A DNA stretch of 64,000 nt from Diphasiastrum complanatum (GCA_029204225.1 MU832147.1:1-64000); one strand, 5' to 3'; positions 1-11,725 are shown, numbered from the stretch's first letter. Notes: generated from the letters alone by a model not told the origin. Program-made: numbers and translations.

Positions 1-303
1 TTTAATTGAGAAAGCGTCAATTGACGCAGGTTCGAGTGTCAACATAATAACTGAAGACACTGCTCATGCCTTGGGTTTGACCAATATTCAACCAACCCAA
101 AGAAATATCAAATTGGCCGATTCTACACGAAGAAAGCCTATTCGTGAATTAAAGGACGTGATTGTATACATTCAAGCCAAGCCTTTTACGATGAACGTCA
201 TTGTTATCAAACCACTTGGTTTGTCATCTTACTCTGTTTTAATTGGACGACCTTGCTTTATCAGACTAATGCAAGTGTACACTGGAAGTCTAGAGAGCTA
301 AGA
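1..303 (+). pseudogene. Retroelement aspartic protease fragment
   Basis: The frame open from the left edge to the stop at 301-303 carries the motif IDAGSSVNII near 25-55, the catalytic D-x-G region of a retropepsin with S replaced by A, and later SVLIGRPCF, the typical flap-side ILG-like segment. It belongs to the gypsy polyprotein whose RT follows downstream. The start is outside the window, so this is the C-terminal part of gag-PR. The missing S/T of the usual D-S/T-G triad suggests it is inactive. Confidence 0.7.
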
Positions 304-427
304 TTACAGACTGCGAGAAAAGTAATGATGGTAAACCAAAATAACATATTATTACCTAGAGCGTGTGATAGATATGAAGGCAAAACTCCTGTGAGTGACA
401 TGAGTTTCACTTCATAAGATTCTTCTT

Positions 428-681
428 ATGATCTTAATATATTCTCTAATATATCAAAACATCGAAGTAAATTATTTTGAATGCTGTGAGAATAACAATT
501 CGTTGGAGGATGAAGAAGAATTCTTCGAGATCTACAACGCAAATGCTAATGTGAGTACACCAAAAGCGGCAGACCAAAATTGTGAAAATTCTGATGCAGA
601 TGATGAATATATAAATGACGAATTTGAAGAATTTGAAGAAGAATTCGGTGATAAAGACCAAGCTGCACAACAAGGATAAAT
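428..681 (+). pseudogene. Acidic linker between protease and RT of the decayed gypsy
   Basis: An open stretch of about 80 codons is rich in D and E, with runs such as EEFEEEF. It lies exactly between the protease and RT remnants and has no domain of its own. I read it as the variable spacer of the gypsy polyprotein rather than as a gene, because coding remnants of the same element continue on both sides in the same orientation. The frame breaks on both sides. Confidence 0.5.
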
Positions 682-779
682 TTGTGGAGTCAACCATATG
701 CAAAATTCATGGCCATAACCTAGGCCAGTATGACGGAAGGATATACTTCTGCCTGATTCTACACAGTTGATTGAACTTG

Positions 780-2110
780 CACCTAGAAAATTTGTGCATG
801 TTTCTAAGTTCCTTGGAGAGACAGAATTAGTGGAATTTACTGAGTTGTTGAAAGAGTACCAAAGATGTATTTGCATGGTCACTCAAAGATTTGAAAGGAA
901 TCCCTCTGGAATTTGGTGAGCACCGCATTGATCTGAAAGATGATGATGCCCCTATTTGACAGAGACAGTATCGTCTTAATCCAAAGTACTCTATGATGGT
1001 AAAAGACGAACTCAACAAGCACCTTAAGGCAGTTTATCCCATCTTAACTAGTGAATGGGTATCTCCTATTCTTGTAGTTCCAAAAAAGAAGTCTGGCAAG
1101 ATTCAAATTTGCTAGGATTTCAGGAAGCTGAATGTTGCTACAAAGAAAGATCACCATCCATTTACCTTTCACAGATTTCATTCTAGACTAGGTCGCTAGT
1201 GGGCAAGAACGTTACAGTTTCTGTGATGGTTTCTCTGGTTATAACAAATTTGGAGTAAGGAAGGAGGATCGACTGAAGACTACTTTTATTACTGATTGGG
1301 GCACATATGCCTACAATAAGATGCATTTAGGTCTTTGTAACGCACCAGCTACATTCTTGAGAATTATGACTACTTTTCTAAGAACATTTCTGGAAATTTT
1401 CATTGATTATTTATGTGTTTACATTAATATCAAGACTCATATTTAGAAGCTAAAGCTTACATTGCAGAGATGTTGAGACACTTGTTTGTCACTTCACTCC
1501 AAAAAATGTTTTTTCGGTATGAGAGAAGGTATACTTCTGGGTCATAGAATATCCAGCCAAGGAATTGAAGTCGACAAAGATAAAGCGGAAGTCATAAAAA
1601 ATCTGTTGATACCTATGAATCTACCTGAACTAAGAGGTTTCTTAGGACATGTTGGTTATTATTGAAGATTTATCCAAAATCATGTCTATATTACTACAGT
1701 CCTTACACAATTACTTAAGAAATACGTTGCTTATATTTGGACGACAGCATAATAGAAAGCATTCAAAGAACTTAAGCACAGACTGATTAATGTTCCAATT
1801 CTGAGACCACCTAACTAGATGAAACTATTTCATTGTTATTTTGATGTGTCAGCATTTGCTATTGGTGTTTGTATGAGCTAGAAGGATGAACAGAAGAAAG
1901 ACCATCCAATATACTATGCTAGTCGCCAGCTTAGTGCCTTTGAGAAAAAATATTCGGCAATAGAAAGAGAAGCACTTTGAATGATTTTTACTGTAAAGAA
2001 ATTTCGACATTATTTGTTGGGATATATTTTTATATTCCATGTTGATCATTACGCTTTAAAGTATGTTGTTAATAAACCTAATTTATTTGGATGAATAGCT
2101 CGCTGGGTTT
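780..2110 (+). pseudogene. Gypsy reverse transcriptase and RNase H remnant
   Basis: Readable pieces include the RT N-terminal segment around 1035-1130 (SEWVSPILVVPKKKSGKI, then DFRKLNV after a stop), the palm region near 1320-1450, and a connection segment near 1620-1680 (LRGFLGHVGYY). RNase H follows at about 1845-2100, with ASRQLSAFEKKYSAIE and later HYALKYVV. Stops interrupt nearly every motif (1112, 1133, 1196 and others), so no functional enzyme can be made. The order and motifs are diagnostic for Ty3/gypsy. Confidence 0.8.
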
Positions 2111-3508
2111 TGTTGCTACAAGAGTTCATATATCAAGTTGAGCTTTGTCAAGGAAAGTATCATACCAATGCTGATTATCTTTCACGACTTAGTACGAAAA
2201 AGATTAAAGAACCGTTGAATGATAACTTTCCAAATGAAAATTTATTCGAGATATGTTCTACGAATTCTTTATATTCTGACATTACTATTTATCTTAAAGA
2301 TCAGATATATCCTGACAGATATGATTTGGAGAAGAATATGGTATTTCAATATAAGATTGCACCTTATACTATCATTAACAATGTTCTGTATAAGCTTGGT
2401 GCAGATCATCAGCTAAGAAGGTGTCTTGAAGTGGAAGATATTCCAAAGGTTATTCAAGCCTTACATTCTGAAGATGTTGGTGGACATTTTGCTTTAAAGA
2501 ATACTACTAATAAGATTTCAACCACCAAGTATTGGTGGCCTACCATGTTTAATGATGTTTATGTTTATATTAGATCTTGTGATCCATGCCAGAGATATGA
2601 TAAACCAACCAAGTCCATGAATTGGCCATTGACGCCAATCATTCCACTTGAACCATTTGAAAAGTGGGGGATTGATTTTGTCGGACCAATCAAGCCAGTT
2701 ACTCGACATACTAAGTGTCGATATATTTTGGCTGCAACGGATCATGCAACGAAGAACGTTGAAGCGAAAGTGACAAAACAAAACGATGCGAAAATGGTTG
2801 CTGCTTTTTTATTCAAATCTATAATTACACATTGTGGGTGTCCTCTTGAATTGATCAGTGATCGTGGTACTCATTTTCTTAATGATACAATTCAACTAGT
2901 GACAACATATTTTCTAATCAAACACAGAAAAAACAACCCCTTATAATCTGAAAGCCAATGGATTAACTGAAAGAGCAAATAGAATACAATGCAAGATCCT
3001 GAATAAGATCACTATTGCACATGCTATAGACTGGGATCAAAAGCTACCTTCAGTGCTCTGGGCATATAGAAATACGGAGAAGATCACAACAAAATAGACT
3101 CTTTATTTCCTTACATATGGTATACATCCAATTCTCCCGATAGAATTTGAGGTGCCAACTTTTTGACTACAAGGAAAACGAACAGATATAGACTGTATTA
3201 ATGAAAGATTGTTAACCATTGAAGAACTATTCGAATCTCGAAACAATTCGAAGAATATTATAGAGAAAATATATGAGCGAAAGAAAAAGCATGATACTCG
3301 TATCAAAACTATTAATCTCAAGGTTTATGATTATGCTTTGATTTACAACAGGTGACATCAGAAATTTCTTGAAAAATTACATATGAGATGGATGGGACCA
3401 TACAAGGTTATAAAAGTATTTGAGAACAATTTTAGCCAACTTCAGTCATTGGGTGGATTATTGCCAACACGTATTAACGGTTCCAGACCAAAGAAATATT
3501 ATCTCTGA
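2110..3508 (+). pseudogene. Gypsy integrase remnant
   Basis: The best preserved part of the element: about 279 codons are open from 2110 to 2946, then the reading continues in another frame to about 3508. It starts with the end of RNase H (NADYLSRLS). It then shows the HHCC-like zinc region (CDPCQRYDK), the first core aspartate (WGIDFVGPI), the second (ISDRGTHF) and, after the frameshift, the catalytic glutamate (GLTERANR near 2955). The C-terminal part (WMGPYKVIKVF) is present and no chromodomain follows. At least one frameshift near 2935 and stops near 3100, 3165 and 3350 kill it. Confidence 0.8.
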
Positions 3509-3520
3509 CGAATGATTTCG

Positions 3521-4100
3521 AGAGGAGAATCATTCGTCTATCTCGAATTTTTCTTTTTCGTTTTTTTTTTTGAAATTTTCTTTTTATTTTTTATTTTATA
3601 ATTACTTAACTAATTGTTGTTTATTATTTTATTCATTATTTATTTTTCTTAGATTTAGTGAATCTCTTTTTATTAAATGTATAAATGTACACGTGTTATA
3701 AAAGGCCATTCACATTTATGTTTACATTTATGAACACGTGGAAGACTGAGTAGGCATGATTATTTTTAAATTTTAACGGTCTTGATTTGACTAAAGATTA
3801 TCTCAAAGCCAACCGCTTTTATGAAAGTGACAGTTGTCAAATCATGTCGCCACGTAATCATCGTCTCCACTATGTCACCGTTTAAACATTGTAATTTTCT
3901 ATTTTCATTTTACACTTTCCTTTTACTCTCACTTACTCTCACTTTCGTGCTCGCTACTACTCTTCTGTCATTTATTCAATCACAATGGACACTAGCACAA
4001 GTTTCAGTTCCTCAATCAGCCGAAAATCAGAACTGCTATTCGGCTTGCATCGATTCAGTCCTTGCTGGATCAATGCAGACTGAGTAATTTGAAAGTGGAT
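3521..4100 (+). other. T-rich and TATA-containing stretch, possible 3' LTR
   Basis: After the integrase the DNA becomes T-rich (3540-3600) and contains TATAAAAGG at 3697-3705 in a context that looks like an LTR promoter. A short open frame (3821-4087) begins downstream, but its protein is hydrophobic low-complexity sequence that I cannot assign. The position fits the 3' LTR of the gypsy element, but only one copy is in the window, so boundaries cannot be set. Confidence 0.3.
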
Positions 4101-4730
4101 CCATCTATCATTCTGCAAGAAATCAGTACTGAATTTGTGAACTCCATTCACACAGTGGTTGAAAAAGATTTCAAAGACTCTGCAAAACAGTACATTCATA
4201 ATCATTGAGGTAGTCTTCTCTACAGCTCTTGGATTACCAGTGGATGGCGTTGCAAATCCTACGTCCAAGGACTCCATTGAGGAGTCGAAATATTTTTTGT
4301 CGAAGTGTTTTGTACCAAGAAAAGGATACAAGATTACGATGGTTACACATATCTAGCAAATCTTTGTTGGTGTATTACGACACATGTCCCAAAGGACAAC
4401 AGAAAGACATTGGAAGAGCATTGATGCCTCTTTTATTGAAGATCAGTTTATATGATTGGAAGGGCAAGGACCAAAAAGTTTACAATTTTTGCCCCGACAA
4501 CTGATTCATATTGAAAGACTATTTTGATTTCTTCTAGAAGTCACTCTATATAGTCAGATCCAGAAGAAGATGAACAAGCTACAACTTAGGAGTAGTCGAC
4601 ACAAAGTCAAATTTTGCAGCCAAAAACTTCAACCAGGAGATCAACAAGAATTCGAACTCAACATGTTCGATACACTGATGAGTTTATTCAGTACTCTATT
4701 CAGGAGCCAACCACGGTTGAGAAAGCCATG
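4100..4730 (+). other. Unassigned decayed sequence
   Basis: Only short open stretches (4159-4356, 4229-4504) are present, with no motif I recognise. The + strand orientation of the neighbours on both sides suggests this may be gag or integrase debris of the following copia element, but nothing in the sequence proves that. Confidence 0.2.
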
Positions 4731-4734
4731 TCAC

Positions 4735-5850
4735 AGGCCGATTTAGATCTCTAGAAAGAAGCAATGGACAAGGAGTACAACTCACTATTGAGGAACACTA
4801 CTGTCACCAAATTGCAAGCAGACATAAAGATAATCAACCGCAAATGGATCTTTAAGATCAAATACAAAGTAGACGGTGGCATCGATTGAAGGAAAGCTCG
4901 ACTCGTGGCAAGGGGATTTTCACAAACTCCCAATATCGACTACTTCGAAACTTTTTGTCCGATTGTCAAACATACTTCCATTCGATTGCTACTATCATAT
5001 GTTGTTGCACCAAATCTTGAGGTACACGATTCCTTAATGGAATTAGCGAGGAGGACATTTACATGATCTAGCCAGAAGGCTATATCCTCAATGGTCGAGA
5101 AGATCAGATATGCAAACTCCATAAAGCTTTGTATGGTCTGAAACAATTATCTAGAGCATGGTTTCATCGAATCAATACATTCTTGATCGATCATGGATTC
5201 TCGAACCAAGTTTTGCAGACTGTAATATATATTTTAAGTTTCATCATCACACTTAATGTGGATGATACGTTGTTATTCAGCAGCAATATTGAACTGACAA
5301 AGGACACTAAGAAGATGTTATCCCAAAAATTCGAAATGACAAATCTGGGAGAAGAGCATTACTGTCTTGGGATTCAAAACCACAGAGACAAGAACAAAAG
5401 ACTTATCTATAATACCTAGCAGAGGTTCTTCTATAATTTGCTAACAAAATTCAACTACATGAATTGCAAGTTTGTAGATAATCCCATGGATCCAGTTCTA
5501 AAATTATCCAAGGAGCAATGCCCTCAGACCAATGAAGAGAAGGCTAAAATGAAGAGATGTCTATATCAATCAATTATCGGATCTCTGATGTATGCAATGA
5601 TCTCTACCAGGCCCAGTCATACATATGCTAATTTTGGTATGATCATCGGGAAAGCTCTTTTCAGAGTAATCTGATATGTATGAGCTACTATTGACCTTTG
5701 TATCTGCTATGGCGATGTTGATTCATCCGATATCCATACACCATGGATATGTAGATGAAAATTGGACAGGCGATATCAACACTAGAAGATCTACTTCTGG
5801 ACTTGTCTCCTATTCAATAATGGTCCAATATCATGTAACAGTCCTTTAGA
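4735..5850 (+). pseudogene. Decayed Ty1/copia reverse transcriptase and RNase H
   Basis: The + strand reads the copia RT start near 4760-4925 ([30 protein letters not shown]). It continues with the conserved LHKALYGLKQ segment near 5112-5145 and the palm VDD box near 5260-5275, here NVDD instead of YVDD. The thumb region follows at 5438-5674 (RCLYQSIIGSLMYAM), and RNase H traces (ENWTGDINTRRSTSG) near 5755-5800. Stops and frameshifts are frequent. No LTR, gag or integrase was recognised, so this is an isolated internal fragment. It ends at the AT-rich repeat array. Confidence 0.8.
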
Positions 5851-6245
5851 AAAAAATTCGAATCTCGAAGACTCAAAGGAAAAAAATTCGAGACTCGAAT
5901 TTTTTGGGAATTGAATTTTTTGAGTCCTCTGGTCTGGAATCAAATTTTTCGAGTCCTTCGGAAAAAATTCTAGCCTCTAAATTTTCATGACTCGAATTTT
6001 TTGAGTCCTTCAAAAGAAATTTGGATCTCGAATAATCGAGTCTAATTTTTCAAGACTCGAATTTTTCGAGTCCTTCGGAAAAATTTCGAGTCTCTATTTT
6101 ATCAGCTCAAATTTTTTTCAAAGGAAATTCGAGTGTCGGAATTTTCGAGGCCTTAGGGAAAAATTCGAGTCTCTAATTATCGGAGACTCGAATTTTTTTT
6201 AAGAAAATTTGAGTCCCGAAATTTTTGAGTCCTTCGAAAAAAAAT
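5848..6245. repeat. Degenerate palindromic minisatellite of TTCGAG-type motifs
   Basis: About 400 bases are built from irregular copies of the half-site AAAAATTCGAG(T/A)CTC and its reverse complement, separated by short spacers ending in GAGTCCTTCGG. At 6159-6197 two 15-base arms are perfectly complementary around a 9-base loop. At least seven recognisable CTCGAA/TTCGAG units occur. No coding sequence is present. The array begins where the copia remnant stops and ends just before the LRR fragment. Its origin is unknown to me. Confidence 0.75.
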
Positions 6246-6321
6246 CAGACATAGATCAATGAAAATAGAATCTACATATCTTTATCTACAATGACAAGAT
6301 ATATATAGACTACAGTACGTC

Positions 6322-7046
6322 ATGACATATACAGTCCTACTTTTGAATTTATTAGAAAATTGTTCACGAAATCCATGGTGTAGAGCTCAATGCATGCAAT
6401 TACAGTTCCAAAACAACGAGCTAACAGGATCCATTCTCAATCAACCACGACAGATGACGACTTTGCAAACACTTTTGTTGAACAACAACAAACTGGAAGA
6501 ACCGATTCGTTCAACTTTTGGTGGCTTGACAAATCTCACGTCACTGGATTTTTCCAACAACTCCTTGATCAATGGTTCAATATAGCCAGAGGTGGGGAAT
6601 TTTCGGCTGCTGGAAACAGTGGTGCTATCTGGCAATACTTTATCAGGTACATTTTAGATAATCTTGGTAATTGTTCAGCTCTTGTAACTATAGAAGTTTC
6701 AAATAACAAGACAAGAGGAGGTTCCTTGTTGTCGGTACCTCAGGCCTAAGCCATCCACAAGGCTCTATCTATATAAAGAAAAATGCAAGTACATTGCTGG
6801 ATAGCTCAACCCTCTACAACCAAACCTTGCATATCAATGTCGAAGGCATCGATCTGGTTTATACGAACGTTTATTTGCTTCTAACATCCATCAACTTATT
6901 AAGAAATATGTTGGGGGATCTCATCCCTCAAGATCGATTTCGAGCTGTTCATACCCCTCGGGTGTTCTATAGCTTACTAGAACTTGGCTTAGAAATATCT
7001 CGCAGCATTAGCTTTGGATCTCGTTGTGTCGGATTGCATGTTTGAG
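6322..7046 (+). pseudogene. Leucine-rich-repeat receptor-like protein fragment
   Basis: The open piece at 6322-6585 contains plant-type LRR repeats (NNELTGSI, LQTLLLNNNKL, LTNLTSLDFSNN) matching the LxxLxxLxLxxNxLxGxIP pattern. Further repeats follow in another frame to about 6750. A second open piece (6794-7045) resembles the juxtamembrane LRR of receptor-like proteins (GIDLVYTNV, SINLLRNMLGDLIP). Frames change and no kinase or full repeat array is present, so this is a broken gene copy, probably carried or captured by surrounding mobile DNA. Which LRR family it came from cannot be decided here. Confidence 0.65.
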
Positions 7047-7757
7047 GCAGTGCAACATGCACGTGTCTGTATTGGATCCATGTACGAGCCGAAGTCTGTT
7101 GGCCAGGGGCTAATCAGCTCCTGAAATAAAGAAGCTGGAAATAGTTCATGCTCAATGTAGGCAACTATCGTTCAAGGTAGAGCAAAGAATAAGAAAAAGC
7201 TAAGCAAGAGTATGCTCACAGGAATGAAGTGTTGATCAGGTTCTTCTCTCACTTCGGTTCATTGTGTAAAAATGAATGAATCAAACAATAGGTTGCTTGT
7301 GAAGGATGAACAGGAAAAAAATGAGTCCAATGAAGCTTGGCAGCAAAGGTGACAGATTCCAACGCAAAGGCCATACTCTTCAATGCGTGATTTGCAAAAT
7401 TTTAATTTCTTTATAAGATGATTAGTAAACTGCCATACAAAGCCTCAGACTTTTTAGAAAAAGTTCAAAAAACTTTTCAAATATTTGTTGTGTCGGAGGA
7501 CTTTCGATCTGACTTTTTAACAACCGTGTTAGAGTATAACTTGGCAGACTTATTTTCAACGTAAGCCTCTGGTCCTTCAAAAAGTATATCTTACAGATCT
7601 AGAATCGAAATACCAGATGAAACGTCATACTCTAGACTGTAGATGACGGACAACAGAATCAATTTCTTATAGTTTGAAGCAAATTCTTACGCGGACTCAT
7701 GATTAGAATACATCTCGTACTTTAAAAAAGAGACATGACTGCAGAAATGGTACAAGC
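7047..7757. other. No recognised feature
   Basis: I see no open frame with a known motif, no repeat and no RNA gene here. It is the left flank of the copia element that follows. Confidence 0.5.
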
Positions 7758-8567
7758 TGATCATTTCACATGTGTGGACTGTCCACAACATGTACTTGTG
7801 ATCTCCTAAGGTGTGTAGATGCACCAAGATCAAGACTAGTTTGAGATTCAAGATCTATCTTTGAATCTATGGCAAAAACACACTACTACATGCATTCAAT
7901 CACTTTCAACTCTCACCCACATGTGTGGGAAGTATTCCAAAAGTAATCTAAGTAAAAACAAGCTACTCTTCTTGGATAGAGAGAGAAAATCATCAATAGC
8001 TCTCGAGTAGAGAGAGAAAGCTAGAAAATCACTTCCAAAATCCACTCAATCTCCAAATCAATTAGATCCAAATGAGGAGTACAATGATACTAGTAGATCC
8101 ACGAGCTACCACTATGCTTAACTATGATTGGACCACACTTTGCCACCTCTTAATCCTATTGGACCATTGATCCATGCACCTTTAAATTCTATTGGATCAT
8201 TTTCAAGCAAACCTCAAATTCTATTGGACCACTCATGGTTCCACCTCTAAATCCTATTGGACCTCTTGAACTTCATCAAACAAAAGCATTACACTTGTCT
8301 ACACTCTAATTGGCACGAGTTTGGCCTCCTACTCTATTTTGGCTCAATAGTGGCATTACAAGTGGAAATGGATAATTTGCCATCTATGCCAAATTTGACT
8401 CTATCAACATCCTACACCTAAATGCTTGACTTTGAAATTCTATGAGACCCCTATATCAAACATTTTTTATTTACTTTACAATTCTCCACACATGGGAACA
8501 TCCTCTACACATGTGAGATTCACTTAAAAACTTCTATCATTAAAAATACCAAGCTAGATTTTTGCCA
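7758..8567 (-). repeat. 3' LTR of copia-1
   Basis: On the + strand it opens with TGATCATTTCACATG and closes with TTTTTGCCA. It is about 810 bases, slightly longer than its partner because of small insertions such as the one near 7850. Adjacent at 8568-8590 is the polypurine tract (- strand), which fixes it as the 3' LTR. Confidence 0.9.
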
Positions 8568-8590
8568 ATTTCTCACACTCCTCAAAAAAT
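8568..8590 (-). other. Polypurine tract of copia-1
   Basis: On the - strand the bases just before the 3' LTR are purine-rich (TTTTTTGAGGAGTGTGAGAA), the usual plus-strand primer of LTR elements. Confidence 0.7.
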
Positions 8591-8852
8591 AGCCTGGAAA
8601 GGTACTAGATCACTTGAGAAGTTTGTAAATCTTTTTGAGTGGATCCTTTGGTATGCATAAGAAGTGAAGATCAGCCAAGGGATCCATCATAGCAGCACCC
8701 TCACCATCATATCTATGATAAGATCTCTTTGGTAGAGATCTCTTGCCAATGCCTTTGAAGAGTGCTCCACCAATATGCCACTATGATCATGGGCTTCCTC
8801 CATGCTTGATAATGATCTTTGCTTTGAAAGTTCCACTTACATGATAGATGCA

Positions 8853-10982
8853 TCATAAATAGAGAAATCTGAGGCTTCCAAGCCTCATAAGGATCATGGA
8901 GATCAAGATCATAAGATGTGAAACAATGATGATTATCAAGATTATGCTTACAAGAAACATGCCCATACCATAGGCATCATAAAAAACTAGTATATTTTTT
9001 CTTGAACTTTGAGATCCAAAAAATTCAATGAAGCAAGATAGCATTTCAAGCAAAGGAAGAGAAGCATATATGAATGTTTTGTAGTAGATACAACATGAAA
9101 GATGCCCCTCTTTTCCATGTAAGGTGAGCCATAAAGACTCGGCCATGCATCTTGAAGATCTTCTTGAAATCATATGAAGAAGAAACTCCTCCTCACACCT
9201 TGGCCCCATCATAGCTTGAATACCTTCAAAAAAGATAACTTGTGATGCTTCTTGAGAAGCCTTGATCTCGGCCACTTCCAAGATTGAATCTTCATGCAAC
9301 ATGACATCTCTATTCACAATCACTTTTGAAATAGAGAGTGTAAAGACACTAAAGGCCTCCTTGATGGGTGAGTATCCAATCATGATCCATGAGCTTGGAT
9401 CATCCTTCCTCCTTGTTTCCAAGGGAATATGTGCAAAGCAATCACTACCAAGTTCACTAAGGTGATCAACCTTAGGCTTCATCTTGAATAAAACTTCATA
9501 TGGTGCTATTCCTTCAAGAGCTCCAATACTCCTCAAAGCTTTGATCTTCAATGAGAATTTCTTTTCAACATATGCTTTGAATAATAAGGAATAATCATAC
9601 ACCATAATACTTGAAGAGAGAAGATATGTGCATCTTGTGTGATCATCCTCCTTTGAAATATTGGACATATAAGAAACATCAAGAGAGTTTGCACTCTCAC
9701 TTGGATCCAATTTGTAGATGCCTTCAAATCTTGATCCATATGCAAGGATCTCACCATCCTTCTTGATCACACAATTGTCAATATTGAAATTGACATCAAA
9801 GCCACTATCAAGAAGTTGGCCAACACTTAAGATGTTCTTTGTAAGCTTTGGGACAAAAAGAACATTGTTGAGAAAGAGATCTTTAGAAGATGCAAGCTTC
9901 AAGGGAATAATCCCTACTCCTTCAATATTGCACTCATGCTTACTTGCAATGTATATGGTCTTCTTGACTCCATCGTAAGGCATAATAGATGAAAAAAAGT
10001 GCTTGGAGCCACACATATGTGAAGATGCTCCACTATCAATATACCAGGAGTCATCCTTGTTGAAGGTGGAAGAGGAGAAGCTTGATGCCATAAGAGAGCC
10101 TTCTCCATCACTTGCAATATAGTCTTCTTTCTCATTGATGATGTTGGCTTGATTGAGTTGATTCTTCTTCTTGAAGCAATTGGTGGCATAATGGCCTTTC
10201 TTGCCACAATAAAAGCACTTGATCTTCTTCTTCTTAAGATTTGAAGTAGAAGCATGAGAGGTATCCTCTTCCTCCTCTCCATCTTGGTCTTTAGCTTTGT
10301 CATTAGAGAAGTGATGGTGTTGCTTCTTACTCCTCTCTTTGTGCTTGGCAAATAGAACTTTGCCATTATCATGATTGAGTGATAGCTTGTCCATCCTCAA
10401 GAGTTTGTACTCTTGTCTTGATTCTTCATAAATAAGCACACTTTGAAGGGCCTCCAAACTTGGTAGCTCCTCTTTAATGGCATAGGATTGGACAAGGTTG
10501 TCATATTCATCTCTCAAGCCATTGAGAATGACTTGGACTAGCTCACTTTGATTGATTGAGTCACCAATACATGCAAGCTCCCTATGAATATCCCTGACTC
10601 TCAAAACATAATTAGATGCACTCTCATCACTCTTTTGACTACTTTGAAAGATTTGATTTCTAAGAGTGAGGAGCCTAGAGGTGTTCTTAGCCTCATAGAT
10701 GGACTTGAGACAATCCCAAGCTTCCTTGGATGTAGAACAATCACCAATCTCCCTCAATATCTCATTAGAGACATTCATCTTAATGTAGTGGAGAGCCGTC
10801 CTAGCTCTCTTCTTGTATTTTTGTACTTCTTGAAGGACTTGAGGATCCTCCTCAATCCCAAGTACAATGTCCATCACATCTTGGAGTATCAAGATGGACT
10901 CCATCCTCAACTTCCATATTGAATAATTGGAAGTAGACAATCTCTCACTTGGTTGCAACAAGTATAAACTCATTGAAGTCAT
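8853..10982 (-). CDS. Copia-1 gag-protease polyprotein, internally deleted
   Basis: The 709-codon ORF starts with a copia gag (UBN2-like) domain at about residues 1-210 (NYSIWKLRMESIL, YVLRVRDIHREL). A CCHC zinc knuckle (CFYCGKKGHYATNC) follows near residue 255, then the protease with WYIDSGASSHM near 312 and the LFVPKLTKNILSV segment. After about residue 430 the protein jumps to a short integrase scrap (KALRSIGALEGIAPYEVLF, FAHIP) and then a hydrophobic tail. RT and RNase H are absent. The deletions kept the frame open, which is noteworthy. The product would be a structural gag-protease protein of virus-like particles, depending on other copies for reverse transcription. Confidence 0.85.
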   Translation of the reverse strand: MTSMSLYLLQPSERLSTSNYSIWKLRMESILILQDVMDIVLGIEEDPQVLQEVQKYKKRARTALHYIKMNVSNEILREIGDCSTSKEAWDCLKSIYEAKNTSRLLTLRNQIFQSSQKSDESASNYVLRVRDIHRELACIGDSINQSELVQVILNGLRDEYDNLVQSYAIKEELPSLEALQSVLIYEESRQEYKLLRMDKLSLNHDNGKVLFAKHKERSKKQHHHFSNDKAKDQDGEEEEDTSHASTSNLKKKKIKCFYCGKKGHYATNCFKKKNQLNQANIINEKEDYIASDGEGSLMASSFSSSTFNKDDSWYIDSGASSHMCGSKHFFSSIMPYDGVKKTIYIASKHECNIEGVGIIPLKLASSKDLFLNNVLFVPKLTKNILSVGQLLDSGFDVNFNIDNCVIKKDGEILAYGSRFEGIYKLDPSESANSLDVSYMSNISKEDDHTRCTYLLSSSIMVYDYSLLFKAYVEKKFSLKIKALRSIGALEGIAPYEVLFKMKPKVDHLSELGSDCFAHIPLETRRKDDPSSWIMIGYSPIKEAFSVFTLSISKVIVNRDVMLHEDSILEVAEIKASQEASQVIFFEGIQAMMGPRCEEEFLLHMISRRSSRCMAESLWLTLHGKEGHLSCCIYYKTFIYASLPLLEMLSCFIEFFGSQSSRKNILVFYDAYGMGMFLVSIILIIIIVSHLMILISMILMRLGSLRFLYL

Positions 10983-11725
10983 GTAAAGTGGAGATAAATA
11001 AAAGTGATGAACAAAAAATGTTGCTTCTCTCTCACTATAGGATCCAATAATGGTGTGCTACCATCTCCTATGCAAGATCTTGCAACAAATTGTGAGATGA
11101 TTCTCACTATCTATCTCAATCTCTCCAAAACTAGATCTACTTCACATCAAATGATGGAGTATGGGGAAAGTTAGGATCAAACACTCTTAGCACGTGTGAA
11201 ATACAGTAAGAAACCAAATTTGACTCAAATACAATGATATTGCATGAAACAAAATGGCTAAGATCTCAAAACAGTGCCTAGATCACATATAGATGAGATT
11301 GGTAAGCATTCAACAGTGATTTTGGATCAAACAAGCAATCTCTTGACCAAACCAAATGTGTCTACCCAGGTCTAGGTGCCCTACCTAACCCTCTTCAAAA
11401 GCTTATAACTTTTGATTGGCTCAATCAAATGGAATGAAACTGATTGCATTAGAAACTAGACAAAAATAGTTTCAAACAAGCTATCTAGCAAGATTTTTGG
11501 ATCAAACATGAAAGAGAACTCCCAAACTGAAATTGGATGTTCCTCACACGTGTCTGAGCACCTGATTCCGTACAGTACCAGGTCAGACCCAATCAATTTT
11601 CTATTGATCTCTTTTGATCCAAAGTTGGACAAGATAGCTAGGAAAATGGATCTTGACAATTTCTAGCTCAAGATTGAAGAATAGTTTTTACTCAAATGGA
11701 TCAAAATGCATGGTAATCTTAGATA

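Larger units (their letters stand above)
1..3520 (+). mobile_element. Decayed Ty3/gypsy LTR retrotransposon, protease to integrase
   Basis: In order on the + strand one can read fragments of aspartic protease, an acidic linker, reverse transcriptase, RNase H and integrase, i.e. the PR-RT-RH-IN order that defines Ty3/gypsy. Many in-frame stops and frame changes show it is long dead. The gag end and 5' LTR lie left of the window. A purine-rich stretch near 3515-3530 followed by T-rich DNA could be the polypurine tract and 3' LTR, but no second LTR is available for comparison. The clade is not resolved; no chromodomain was seen after the integrase. Confidence 0.85.

Noticed and set aside
3821-4087. 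A small secreted protein with hydrophobic N-terminal part
   Set aside because: It lies in probable LTR/leader DNA of a dead element with no supporting motif.
5848-6245. A CRISPR-like array
   Set aside because: Units are irregular and palindromic without unique spacers, and this is a plant nuclear sequence.
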